A stretch of DNA of 64,000 nucleotides from Flavobacterium sp. Leaf82. GTDB lineage: Bacteria; Bacteroidota; Bacteroidia; Flavobacteriales; Flavobacteriaceae. Both the position numbers and the translations under genes were made by a program. Shown one piece after another: positions 53,201 through 62,356 of the stretch; position 1 is the stretch's first letter; each line of letters opens with the position of its first letter. The stretch is from contig NZ_LMMA01000033.1 in NCBI RefSeq assembly GCF_001422725.1, positions 186,001 to 250,000 on the forward strand, written 5' to 3'. Under the pieces are notes generated by a model, which worked only from the letters and a program-made list of their open reading frames with translations, was not told where the DNA came from and searched no databases.

Positions 53201-53668
53201 TTAGTTAGAAAATGTTTGTGCAAGAGCTGTCATGAAGGTGTTTTCGAGTCTTTTGTCGTTGTGTTTTTGCAGCCAAAGCGCTTCTTCGAGTAGTTTATAA
53301 AACTCATCCATTGATAATTGATATGGATCTACCTGAAATGTGTGTCTGATAAGTGCTGCAGATTTTTTGAATTCGTCTTTTTGCGGAGTGGGATCTATCG
53401 CAAATTCGCTATCTTTTTTGATCATTGCCACAATAGAATTTCCTGCCGAAAGCATGAATTCGTCGTCATAATTCTCCTGGTCGAGAACACATTCCTTAAA
53501 TAAAAAAAGAATGGCTTCATGCGGATTTTCTTTGTATTTATTTTGATAGTTTAAGAATGTGGCAAATGATGGTTTCTTGCAATAAGTTGTAATTGTCTGA
53601 TCATCGGAAGTAAGTTTTAAAACCGTACCGTATTTTTCTTTTAATTTTTGTATTGTTTCGTCTGGCAT
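53201..53668 (-). CDS. Tail assembly chaperone-like protein, second copy
   Basis: 155 residues, distant paralogue of the gene at 43395: KYGTVLKLTSDDQTITTYCKKPS and HEAILFLFKECVLDQENYDDE have counterparts there. The rest is helical (DEFYKLLEEALWLQKHNDKRLENTF). It is placed just before the adaptor and hub genes, where phages have chaperone and tape-measure genes, though no tape measure follows. No frameshift site identified. Confidence 0.6.
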   Translation of the reverse strand: MPDETIQKLKEKYGTVLKLTSDDQTITTYCKKPSFATFLNYQNKYKENPHEAILFLFKECVLDQENYDDEFMLSAGNSIVAMIKKDSEFAIDPTPQKDEFKKSAALIRHTFQVDPYQLSMDEFYKLLEEALWLQKHNDKRLENTFMTALAQTFSN

Positions 53669-53730
53669 TTTTATGGTTTTAGATTTTTGTTTTTTTGATG
53701 TAAAATCAGGGCTAAAAGGGTTTAGGATAT

Positions 53731-53925
53731 TTAAATACTGCTGTCTCTGCTTTCCTTTTTTATAATTTCGTTGAGGTTCTCACTTTTTTCAGAGATGTTT
53801 AATGGCGTGATATTAAAACTCCCTATAAAAATGCTTCCTTCTGATGCTTGCATTAAAGGATTTTTGAAATTACTCATGTCTGGTGTTTTAGGTGTTTCTC
53901 CTAAATCTTTGGGTGTATAATCCAT
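53731..53925 (-). CDS. Small protein of the hub unit
   Basis: 64 residues, acidic and polar, no membrane segment. Contains SEGSIFIGSFNITPLNISEKSENL. Not recognised. First gene of the hub-spike unit under promoter P5 with a leader of about 130 nt; position suggests a minor tail or assembly protein. Confidence 0.5.
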   Translation of the reverse strand: MDYTPKDLGETPKTPDMSNFKNPLMQASEGSIFIGSFNITPLNISEKSENLNEIIKKESRDSSI

Positions 53926-54062
53926 GATTTTTTACTTTTTTAATTGTTAATGATTGCTAAAAATTGAGGTATAAAGTTGAGGTGTCAGTTCTCTGAAATA
54001 TTCAGAAAACAGAGCATGATATTCGATTTATTGGGAGTTCTAATAGTTGAAATTAGAGTATG

Positions 54063-54128
54063 TAAAAATACGGCAGAAGAGTGTGAAAAAAGAAAAATTG
54101 AAGGTCTGTATTCAGTAGTTTCAGTAAG
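54063..54128 (-). promoter_or_regulatory. Box promoter P5 (hub-spike-toxin unit)
   Basis: Minus strand: CTTACTGAAACTACTGAAT around 54129-54111, then TATTTTTA at 54070-54063. 43 bp from box edge to -10, as in P1-P3 and P7. No -33 consensus (TCTT at 54093-54090). Confidence 0.8.
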
Positions 54129-54266
54129 AAATAAAACGATATTAACTATTTGTTTTTTAGTTATATGGGTTTGATGTTTTCTAAATGTTGAGTTACGGTT
54201 AAATCGTTTAGAGGCACTGTTGTATTTGCCAAAAGCATAAGGATTTTATCTGTATGTTAAATAAAA

Positions 54267-54319
54267 TACATCAAAATCTATCAAGAGAATTAAGCTCTTT
54301 AATAAACTTTGATGTATTA
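54267..54319. terminator. Inverted repeat, possible fibre-unit terminator
   Basis: ATACATCAAA / TTTGATGTAT arms enclose an inner AGAG-AATTAAG-CTCT hairpin. It lies 50 bp downstream of the last fibre gene. A similar sequence lies downstream of the gene at 56998 (see 56880-56925). The A/T-rich stem makes termination uncertain. Confidence 0.45.
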
Positions 54320-54368
54320 GTAAGTAGAGATATTATTTTTAATGATCTTTATAAATAATAATTGTCAT

Positions 54369-56573
54369 TTAATAAGCAATCATTAATATACCTGTAGATG
54401 TACGGTAGATGTCTCCAGCTGTTAAACCAGCAGCTAAAGCGATTGTATTATTTTCATGTGTAGGGGTTGTTCCTATATTTACTGTTCCAATTAAAGATAA
54501 CTTTGCTTCTCTTGCAATAAATCTATTTCCTATATTAATTACGCCAGTTGCTTCCGCATCATTTGTAATACCTTCTGACCCTATATAAATGTTACTATTT
54601 CCTGTTGTTACGTATCTTCCCGCAGATTTTCCAATACCAATATTACCCGCTCCAGTTGAAACAGCGCCAAGGGAGTAATTGCCTATCGCATTATTTGAAT
54701 GTCCTGATGTGTTAAGGCCCAATGCAGTATGACCAATAGCTGTGTTGGAAAATCCTGCTGTATTGTATCGTAAAGCATAAGTACCAATAGCTGCATTTTT
54801 ATCTGTACTGGTGGCATCAGACATACAGTATGCTCCAATTGCTGTAGATTGTCCAAGTCCTGATGTCATAGTTGATAACGAACTGCAGCCAATTGCTACA
54901 TTAAACTGCGATGTTAAGTTTTCAGATAATGAATATGCACCTAGTGCAGTGTTAGCATAACCAGTAGTATTTTTACTGAGTGCATTGCTTCCAAAGGCAT
55001 CATTATATGATCCTGATGTGTTAGCATGTAAAGTAGAATCTCCTAATCCAGTGTTTGATTCACCTGTATTATTTAATTCTAAGACTCCAAATCCAATTGC
55101 TGTATTGTTTGATCCTGTAGTATTTACAGATAAAGCATTAATACCTAACACAGTGTTTGAAGCCCCGGTACCTTCTCCCTGACCAATTCTAACACCATTA
55201 ATTAACTTATCTGAACCACCTAATTCCTGTAGAGCTACGTTGTTTACTACCCCTGATTGTATTGCTGAAACGGGTAATCCTATATCATCGATAGTAGCTA
55301 ATTTAACTCCATTTAATTTTCCAACTCCGGATATATTAACTCCTGTATTACTTCCTCTTGATTCAAGAATAAATCCTTCGTTATCGATTCTAATTGCCCC
55401 TTGTCCTCCTGCATCGAGAAGAATACCTCCGCCTGTAACAGACCTAAGAAATGTTTTTTTACCGTCTTGACTTTCTAACCCTAATCCATTTGTGTCATCA
55501 TAGGAGATTAATCCTTTACGATTAGTTGGAGTTCCAGTATGAGTATAGAAATCGATTGTGCTGGATTCACCCAATTTAATTGGAGCCCCCTCGAGTACAA
55601 CCTCTCCATTAAAGAAATTTGATCCATTAAATTGTTTGTCTCCAAATGAAACGAAACCTTTACTCGATCCAAGAGTTAATCCATCAGATGATAGCCTAAT
55701 CATGCCATTATCGCCACTAACGTTATAATCATTAACTCCATTAGCAATAGATCCATTGTCTAATGTTTGTTGTAGATCTTGTACTCCTCCTGCAGTAATA
55801 TCGTCTAGTGTCGCAATTACATAATCCCCAGAAATTTTATTTTCATTAAATTTGTATAAAGCTCTTCCAGAATCTATTGAAGGTAAGTTAAATGAAGCAT
55901 TAGAGCTATTTACTGTAAATGCACCATTACTGCCTATAGAAAAATTACCGGCAGGATATATACCAAAACTACCATTTGCTGAGATTTGAGAAGGTGATAA
56001 GCTTGAATAAGAACTTGATAAAGAACCTGTATTTATTAAGGGTGTATTTATCCAAACAGTTGCTTTTAATTCAGGAGTTTCAATTGTTCCATAAGCTTTT
56101 GCACTACCTTTAATTAAAAGGCTTCCATCAGAGTCTTGTAACACATCAACGGGATAATTAAAAGATGAATTTCTAAATGCAAGGGCTTGATTATTAATAG
56201 TGTTTCCTGTTGTAAGTACTTGATCTATATTTTGTGGACCTTCATTATCAACGATTATATCTCCAGTGCCTAATATTGGTTCTCCATTGATTGTTTTAAA
56301 TTCGGGTTTATTAATTAATTGGCTATAACCAGATCCACTATTCCAATCAGTATTTATCTGTGGAGCATGTGCATTTTTATCCAGCAAATGATCATTTAAG
56401 GCTGATTTGTCTGCTTTAGAAAAAAGTAATTCGTCTATACCTGCTACATCTTTAACTGGAACTTTTTCATTTTTATGTCGAAAAGAATCCCAAGTATCCC
56501 AAAATTGAGATTGTGTTGGTTTTAAACCAGTTTTAAACCAGTTTTTAATTGTATTTAATGTTTGTAGAGCCAT
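54369..56573 (-). CDS. Tail fibre paralogue with YadA-head-like repeats
   Basis: 734 residues. The first 70 residues, ALQTLNTIKNWFKTGLKPTQ and FWDTWDSFRHKNEKVPVKDV, are nearly the same as those of the gene at 59838, marking a shared particle anchor. About 455-690 holds repeats of 'NTAIG..aL..NTTG..N.a.G' (for example NTTGYANTALGAYSL), the left-handed parallel beta-roll of YadA-type heads, frequent in adhesins. The C-terminus GDIYRTSTGILMIAY is a fibre-tip pattern. It should bind a cell surface receptor. Confidence 0.75.
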   Translation of the reverse strand: MALQTLNTIKNWFKTGLKPTQSQFWDTWDSFRHKNEKVPVKDVAGIDELLFSKADKSALNDHLLDKNAHAPQINTDWNSGSGYSQLINKPEFKTINGEPILGTGDIIVDNEGPQNIDQVLTTGNTINNQALAFRNSSFNYPVDVLQDSDGSLLIKGSAKAYGTIETPELKATVWINTPLINTGSLSSSYSSLSPSQISANGSFGIYPAGNFSIGSNGAFTVNSSNASFNLPSIDSGRALYKFNENKISGDYVIATLDDITAGGVQDLQQTLDNGSIANGVNDYNVSGDNGMIRLSSDGLTLGSSKGFVSFGDKQFNGSNFFNGEVVLEGAPIKLGESSTIDFYTHTGTPTNRKGLISYDDTNGLGLESQDGKKTFLRSVTGGGILLDAGGQGAIRIDNEGFILESRGSNTGVNISGVGKLNGVKLATIDDIGLPVSAIQSGVVNNVALQELGGSDKLINGVRIGQGEGTGASNTVLGINALSVNTTGSNNTAIGFGVLELNNTGESNTGLGDSTLHANTSGSYNDAFGSNALSKNTTGYANTALGAYSLSENLTSQFNVAIGCSSLSTMTSGLGQSTAIGAYCMSDATSTDKNAAIGTYALRYNTAGFSNTAIGHTALGLNTSGHSNNAIGNYSLGAVSTGAGNIGIGKSAGRYVTTGNSNIYIGSEGITNDAEATGVINIGNRFIAREAKLSLIGTVNIGTTPTHENNTIALAAGLTAGDIYRTSTGILMIAY

Positions 56574-56997
56574 GTTCTTTTTTTTTATATTAATGTGATA
56601 ATGTTTGTAAAATCAAACTTCTTATATAGTATTCAATCAGTTTTATGATAATATATGGAGAAGTTTTTTTGTAAATAGGTGATTTAGTTATTTAGTTTAT
56701 ATAGTATGTTTTGGACAGTTTTATTAAATTTATTGCTTGTAAAATGTTTAATCATTGCTTATTCTAAAAGGTTAATATAATTGTTTAAAGGTGATCTCTA
56801 AACCCGGATGTTGATACATTAAAACTTCTGAAACAGAGCGATTTTTAGTGTCTCTTCCACTTTCATTTTGAAATAAAATGCATAAAATCTAATAGTTAAA
56901 CTTTTTGACAGACTTTGATATATTATTAGAGAGTATATTTTTAATATTGAATAATTATGTTTTTTTTTCTTATTTAAAAGAGTGTTTTTTTGTTTTT
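56574..56997. other. Gap between two fibre genes
   Basis: 424 bp without a gene or a box promoter. Sequence at 56880-56950 resembles that at 54260-54345, so these flanks are probably copied with the fibre genes. Confidence 0.5.
56880..56950. repeat. Flank repeat shared by two fibre genes
   Basis: The stretches ATAAAATGCATAAAATCTA and GACTTTGATATATTATTAGA here match, with small changes, ATAAAATACATCAAAATCTA and AACTTTGATGTATTAGTAAG at 54262-54330. Both lie just downstream of a fibre gene. Confidence 0.5.
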
Positions 56998-59004
56998 TTA
57001 TGGCAAAGGAGTTGCATACGTTTTAACGGTTAAAACATCTGATGCATCTCGCTCTTCGTAGAATAATTTATGATTGTATTTATTCATCTGAATTTGAATT
57101 TCGCTTAATTCTGTCGAATTGATATAAAGATCCCTTCCCGATGCAGATGATGGTGTATAAAAGACATTGCTAGTTATATTATTAAATATAGCATTAGCTA
57201 AGTTGGCCCTGTTAAAAATTGACATTGAAACCATTAAACAATTATTAAATATCAATTTGCTGTTTTTGCTATAGAATGGTGAATACTCATTGCGAGGCGC
57301 ATGATAGAAAAATAAAGTAGAGTTGCTAATGTCAGAGTTATTAAAATTATAATTAACTGATGATGCACCAAGAAGCACTCTTTCTAAAGTAGAACTTTGG
57401 ACATTTTCTATTATAAGCCATCTAACCGATGGAGCAGGATCGCCGGTATAGTTATTAGTATTAATGCCAATTACACAATTTGAAATTTCAGAACAGCTTG
57501 CGGTAGAAATTATAAAAAATGGTAATGATTTTGTTTTAGAAATAGAAAGTATTGATTTACAGGTAGGAGAAAAAAATAAACTGTCTAAAAACAAACTGTC
57601 AGATATTTTGATAAATGTACCATTAATTACTGCAGAACAAACAAATGTGGTGTTGCTTAATTCTTCTGCATCTACTGCAGTATCAAAATTAAGTTCACCT
57701 AAATTATTTTGAATTACAATGTTATCAAAAGATCCGGAAACTTTCATCATTTTGATATTAACAGGTTTGTGATCTTGATCTAATTTAAAAATTGTAAAAT
57801 CTTTGGCCTGATCATAAGCGCTAACCTCCATAGTAAAATCGATAATTTTCGTGTTAGCATCTATTGTTACTGATTTACTATCTAAGTCTGAAGCAATATA
57901 AAATCTTTCTTGTGTTGCAGTACTGGATTGAGTAGCTGTAAATTGATAAACACCATCAAATCCGGTTAACGAGGTAACTGGCTGATCTTGGTTAAGTATT
58001 TTTAAAATAGAATCAGCAGAAATTTTCCATCGACGATAGCGTTGCACCCTCCAGTCAATTTTTAAATCAATATTAAGTGCATTATTGTATCGCCTTAATA
58101 TTTTTCCTTTTGTTGCAACACTACCTGCAAGAGGTAATCTGTATTCAATAACATCATCAGCATATGTTATTGATTTTCCTTCTAATTCAAATTCATTCGT
58201 AGATTTTGCTTTTAAAATAATTGATTCTAAAGGAACTCCAGGATTTTCATTTGCCAACATATCCATATATTGCGTGTTGTTGTGCACTTCAATATTTAAT
58301 ACTCCTCCCGGACGTATTACTGGTTTTCCGTTAGAATCGTTAATCATTAAATTATCAGCAATTCCATTAGAATATCTTGGCATGGAATATTCGAATTCTA
58401 ATCCTAAAACATTTTGCATTCCATTAGCAAAGCGGAAATAATAATATTGGTCTACAAAAGAAACAGTTGTGCTTGATCCAACAGTTAATGGACCTGAATA
58501 GCCTTCAGGAAGTTTTGTAATAGTTACATTTTTCCCCAAAACTAAATTATAATCATATCCATCCTTTAGAGCAGCAAGATTTGCAATAAAAGAATCAATT
58601 CGTTTTGTTGTTATTTTTGGAGAAGAGTCGGAACCATTGATTGTATAAATGGTTTGAAAATCATTTATTAAATAATAATTACCTGGAATCAAAGAATTCG
58701 ATTCTACCAGATTTAGAATATCTTCTGTATTTAAATTGTTTTCTGTTTTTACAAATTCATTTACAAAATCATAAACTGTTTTCGAAGATGGGTAATCATT
58801 GTTTGTAGATAATGAAGAAAGTGTTAAGCTTTTATTGCTTAGATTTTCTTTAGCATCCAATGAATTTACCAAATTTGTTATGCTGCTTTGCGGGATTGTT
58901 TCGTCCTTATGCCAAAAGCTTTGCCAAGAAGACCAAAATTGTTCCTGAGTTGGTTTTTTGCCGGTTTTAAACCAGTTTAGAATGGTGTTGATATTTGTTG
59001 CCAT
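56998..59004 (-). CDS. Tail fibre paralogue, right-handed beta-helix-like
   Basis: 668 residues. The N-terminus TNINTILNWFKTGKKPTQEQFWSSWQSFWHKDETIP is the same anchor family as the other two fibres, less closely related. A SSLSTNNDYPSSKTVYDFVNEF segment follows, typical of phage fibres. The body, about 370-640, has short strands separated by N and S (FVCSAVINGTFIKISDSLFLDSLFFS, NNSDISNSTLFFYHAPRNEYS), fitting a beta-helix. No lyase motif. Putative receptor-binding fibre. Confidence 0.7.
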   Translation of the reverse strand: MATNINTILNWFKTGKKPTQEQFWSSWQSFWHKDETIPQSSITNLVNSLDAKENLSNKSLTLSSLSTNNDYPSSKTVYDFVNEFVKTENNLNTEDILNLVESNSLIPGNYYLINDFQTIYTINGSDSSPKITTKRIDSFIANLAALKDGYDYNLVLGKNVTITKLPEGYSGPLTVGSSTTVSFVDQYYYFRFANGMQNVLGLEFEYSMPRYSNGIADNLMINDSNGKPVIRPGGVLNIEVHNNTQYMDMLANENPGVPLESIILKAKSTNEFELEGKSITYADDVIEYRLPLAGSVATKGKILRRYNNALNIDLKIDWRVQRYRRWKISADSILKILNQDQPVTSLTGFDGVYQFTATQSSTATQERFYIASDLDSKSVTIDANTKIIDFTMEVSAYDQAKDFTIFKLDQDHKPVNIKMMKVSGSFDNIVIQNNLGELNFDTAVDAEELSNTTFVCSAVINGTFIKISDSLFLDSLFFSPTCKSILSISKTKSLPFFIISTASCSEISNCVIGINTNNYTGDPAPSVRWLIIENVQSSTLERVLLGASSVNYNFNNSDISNSTLFFYHAPRNEYSPFYSKNSKLIFNNCLMVSMSIFNRANLANAIFNNITSNVFYTPSSASGRDLYINSTELSEIQIQMNKYNHKLFYEERDASDVLTVKTYATPLP

Positions 59005-59077
59005 ATTATATAGATTTTGATAAACAAAGACATAAGAGAAAAATCATATCTTTGATTTTAATGGTTACTTTATAAAA

Positions 59078-59848
59078 TTAATTGTTGATAGATTGTCCTG
59101 TATAATCTACATGACAATTGTTTGATCCTAAAGAAGTATTTATAAATCCAATAAGAGAACCATTGTAAGAATTTCCGCTTTTGTCATTTGCAATTGTACC
59201 TGTTTTTTCTTCAAATCCTAAATCAAGCAATACATCATTTGTTGCAGTTGTTGGAACAATTTTTCCTCTTGTATTATACAATTCAACAATTTCTGTTTGT
59301 GAAAGGGTTTTCTTAAAAACTTTAACATCATAAATTATTGCCGTCGAGCTGTAAATCCCTCGATTTCCAGTTGCTCCAATATGTACAGTATTTGAATCAC
59401 CAACAATTCTATTTGTTGTTACGGAATCAAAGAAAACACCATTTTTATATACCTTCATAATAGATCCATCGTAGGTCATACCTATTACAATAGTCTCATT
59501 TATCTTATATGGAATTGTTACCGGTTCACCTGCTATCCCAGTTAATTGAAATGAAACCCAAAAAGTTCCATTTAATCTCAAATCTATATTAAAAGCATTT
59601 CTTCCCTCAATATTATCTTCCCAGTTTGTAAAAATCATTTCATAATTTCCTATTTTAGTAGGTTTGAATATTATATTTACTGAAAAAGGAGTTGCTGTAT
59701 TCCAGTTATTTACTCCACTTAAATTTGAACTTATTACTTGTCCGCCATTAAATTTAATTCCATTGTCGATCCATTTTTCTCTATTGTCTCTATTAATGAA
59801 TTTTGAATTATTAGAAATAATATTTTCGTTTAAATCTTTAATTAACAT
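59078..59848 (-). CDS. LamG-like fibre accessory protein
   Basis: 256 residues from the second ATG at 59848 (the first is at 59851). A GGAGGG (59858-59853) lies four bases before it, an unusually clear Shine-Dalgarno for this phylum. The body is one concanavalin/laminin-G-like domain: GGQVISSNLSGVNNWNTATPFSVNIIF, GIYSSTAIIYDVKVFKKTLSQTEIVELYNTRG, 'FEEKTGTIANDKSGNSYNGSL'. This fold binds glycans. It overlaps the end of the fibre gene and may be a fibre tip or a carbohydrate-binding partner. Confidence 0.7.
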   Translation of the reverse strand: MLIKDLNENIISNNSKFINRDNREKWIDNGIKFNGGQVISSNLSGVNNWNTATPFSVNIIFKPTKIGNYEMIFTNWEDNIEGRNAFNIDLRLNGTFWVSFQLTGIAGEPVTIPYKINETIVIGMTYDGSIMKVYKNGVFFDSVTTNRIVGDSNTVHIGATGNRGIYSSTAIIYDVKVFKKTLSQTEIVELYNTRGKIVPTTATNDVLLDLGFEEKTGTIANDKSGNSYNGSLIGFINTSLGSNNCHVDYTGQSINN

Positions 59849-62024
59849 CATTCCCTCCTTTCACACTTGTAAAAGTTATAGAATTTCCTGCGTTTGTTTC
59901 TCCAAATGCAAATTGTATATCAAATACTTTGTTTATTGTGGTATCTATGGTAACTGGATCTCCCGATACAGAATAAACCCCCATACCATCTATTAAAATA
60001 CTTAAGTTACCAATCATTTTTCCAATCAATCCTTCAGAAAGAACTGTGAAAGAATAATTAATTTCAAATGATTTGTTAGTTAAGGAAGATGGAATTATTA
60101 AAGAATTTGAATCCAATAGTATTGTTGAGCCAACCTTCAAAATTGTGTTAAAAGTAGCTGATGGAATTGCGTTGATTTTTCCAAACATTTTACCTGAAAA
60201 ACATTTTCCAATTGTTAACATCGGATTGTCCAAATCTGTACTTGAAATTAAAGTAGTATTTCCAAATATAGTACCAGTCAAAATAGAACTTAATGTCTTA
60301 CTATTTATAGTTATTGGTGTTGCCTGTACAAAAGAGAATAAATTAATGATATTTCCTCCTCTTGTAGGAGTCCCATTTGGAGACAATACTTGAACAGCCT
60401 GACCATATCCAGTTAAATTTGAATTTCCAGCGTCACTTAGCATTAAAGTTCCGTTTGTATCTTGTAAGGAATAAGTTCTGGAGCCCGTATTTGAATTTGA
60501 TAAAAACGAAGAAAAAGTATCGGCATTATTTCTAAGAGCAAGTTTTCCGCTTAAAAAGGTTTTTATTCCTGATACTTCCTGATTTGTAGTTGTTGTCATA
60601 TCTCCAAACTCTGAAAGTATTACATTTCCAGCAATATCAGCTTCAATTCCGTTGACTGTTCTAACCACATGTTTATTATTGACAGTTATTCCTTGTCCTG
60701 TATTTGTACCAGTTACAACATTAATTACCCCATATTCTGCACCAATTCTTATATTTCCAAAAGAATTGATATTTATATATGGAGTATTTTCTCCACTCAT
60801 TTCCATAAAAATAGTTGCAGCAGATCCGTATACTCCCATTTGTAGAGTTTTGTAGGAATTAATATTTAATGCTGTTTGTGTCTCAATTTTAAGTTCCTGA
60901 TTTAGTCTGTTTGTAATTTTTCCTGCTGACATTGTAGATAGCATTTGAATTGCACCGTCTCCATAGTCGCTTCCTGATATTTTAACTTCTTTACCATCTC
61001 CCCAAATTTCAACACCTCCGGCACCACCTCTCAAAGAAAGTTTAGAACTATTTGCGTGTATTTCGAAAATATTTGTTTGGTTGTTGTATCCTGTTGATAT
61101 TGAGCCGAATGGGGTATTTAAACCTATGTGCTTTGCATTTACATCAAAAGAGCCACTTGTAGCTATTCCTACTCCGGTGGCATTCTCTTGTATTTCATCT
61201 CTAAAAACTATTGTTGACCATGAGGTATTGTCCAAAGCGGTGAATCCCAGAATGACATCTTTATCAATTCTTCCTTCGCTCCCATTTTCTAAAACCTTTT
61301 TTAGGGTTAAACCATTTTCACCCACAACATCGTCAAGTGTTGCTATGGTATAATTACCATCTTCTTCTTTTGAAGGTAAAGTGAATCTCGAATAACTTGT
61401 AGGAATTCCCAGGTCAAGCTTGTTTTGAAAAGTTCCGTCTTCTGTATCCTGAGTTTTAGCTAAAATTAATTCATTTGATTGTTGTATAATAGAAGTGCTT
61501 TTGCTTCCATTTTTTATAGAATTACTAAAATTACTTACGTTTGAAGAAAAATGAGCCTCTTGGGAGTCATTTAAAAAGTCCCAGGAAACAACTTTTTGAA
61601 AAGCTTCTCCATCCAATAATTTTATAAAAGCAGTATCTTCAAATTCGGCAGTTGCTCCATTGTTCAAAGTTTGCTGTAAATTCTGAGAACCACTATCAAT
61701 TATAGATATGTCACCTGTTCCTACTATTTTTTCCCCATTAATTGTTTTAAATTCAGGTTTGTTAATCAATTGACTAAAACCAGATTCACTATTCCAATCC
61801 GTATTTATTTGTGGGGCATGTGCTTCTTTATCTGATAAGTGATTATTTAAAACTGTTTTATCTGCCTTAGATAAAAGCAATTCATCAATCCCATCGACAT
61901 CTTTTACAGGAACTTTTTCGTACTTGTGTCTAAAGGAATCCCATGTGTCCCAAAATTGAACCTGTGTTGGTTTTAAACCGGTTTTAAACCATTTCTTTAT
62001 TGTTTCTAATGTTTGTGTAGCCAT
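59838..62024 (-). CDS. Tail fibre paralogue, first of the fibre unit
   Basis: 728 residues. Starts ATQTLETIKKWFKTGLKPTQ, FWDTWDSFRHKYEKVPVKDVDGIDELL, the anchor shared with 54369-56573 (about 85 per cent alike over the first 65 residues by eye). It continues EAHAPQINTDWNSESGFSQLINKPEFKTING in common too. After about residue 200 the sequences diverge. The last part is beta-rich, and no enzyme motif is seen. First gene behind P6, with a leader near 250 nt. Confidence 0.75.
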   Translation of the reverse strand: MATQTLETIKKWFKTGLKPTQVQFWDTWDSFRHKYEKVPVKDVDGIDELLLSKADKTVLNNHLSDKEAHAPQINTDWNSESGFSQLINKPEFKTINGEKIVGTGDISIIDSGSQNLQQTLNNGATAEFEDTAFIKLLDGEAFQKVVSWDFLNDSQEAHFSSNVSNFSNSIKNGSKSTSIIQQSNELILAKTQDTEDGTFQNKLDLGIPTSYSRFTLPSKEEDGNYTIATLDDVVGENGLTLKKVLENGSEGRIDKDVILGFTALDNTSWSTIVFRDEIQENATGVGIATSGSFDVNAKHIGLNTPFGSISTGYNNQTNIFEIHANSSKLSLRGGAGGVEIWGDGKEVKISGSDYGDGAIQMLSTMSAGKITNRLNQELKIETQTALNINSYKTLQMGVYGSAATIFMEMSGENTPYININSFGNIRIGAEYGVINVVTGTNTGQGITVNNKHVVRTVNGIEADIAGNVILSEFGDMTTTTNQEVSGIKTFLSGKLALRNNADTFSSFLSNSNTGSRTYSLQDTNGTLMLSDAGNSNLTGYGQAVQVLSPNGTPTRGGNIINLFSFVQATPITINSKTLSSILTGTIFGNTTLISSTDLDNPMLTIGKCFSGKMFGKINAIPSATFNTILKVGSTILLDSNSLIIPSSLTNKSFEINYSFTVLSEGLIGKMIGNLSILIDGMGVYSVSGDPVTIDTTINKVFDIQFAFGETNAGNSITFTSVKGGNDVN

Positions 62025-62280
62025 ATTTTCTGCTTTTAAATGTATAGATTAAATTATTGATGAATTTCTAATTGGAGTTTTCTCTCAACGGTTGATTAAA
62101 AGAATATTGATAGTTATTCTTGTCTGGAATTTTCGGCATTTTTCTACTGCCTTTCGATAATAAATAATCCATAATGGCTATCGTTTTTAGTATGATTAAT
62201 ATATAATGTGTGATTGTTTTTAAGAAAATAACAGCAGAATTTGCAAATTAAAATTGCATGAATGTTACTTTTTGAGGGTG

Positions 62281-62348
62281 TAAAAGTAGAACAGAAGAAT
62301 AGAAAAAGTGCAAAAAAAAGTCTGGTGAATTCGGTAGTTTCAGTAAGT
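62281..62348 (-). promoter_or_regulatory. Box promoter P6 (fibre unit)
   Basis: Minus strand: CTTACTGAAACTACCGAAT around 62349-62330, then TACTTTTA at 62288-62281, 44 bp from the box edge. No -33 consensus. Confidence 0.75.
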
Positions 62349-62356
62349 TGTATTTC

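Larger units (their letters stand above)
53926..54368. other. Regulatory gap between fibre and hub units
   Basis: 443 bp with promoter P5 (54063-54128) and an inverted repeat (54267-54319), which lies downstream of the last fibre gene. Open frames across P5 on the plus strand are not coding. Confidence 0.6.

Noticed and set aside
53977..54174. 65-codon frame on the plus strand
   Set aside because: Overlaps promoter P5; same artefact, shares translated box residues with the frame at 62144-62377.
56819..56835. Possible eighth box (TTCTGAAACAGAG)
   Set aside because: Only the GAAAC core matches, the orientation is away from the fibre genes and no TAnnTTT element stands 43 bp away.
57464..57712. 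82-codon frame on the plus strand inside a fibre gene
   Set aside because: Antisense shadow of the fibre gene at 56998; no start context.
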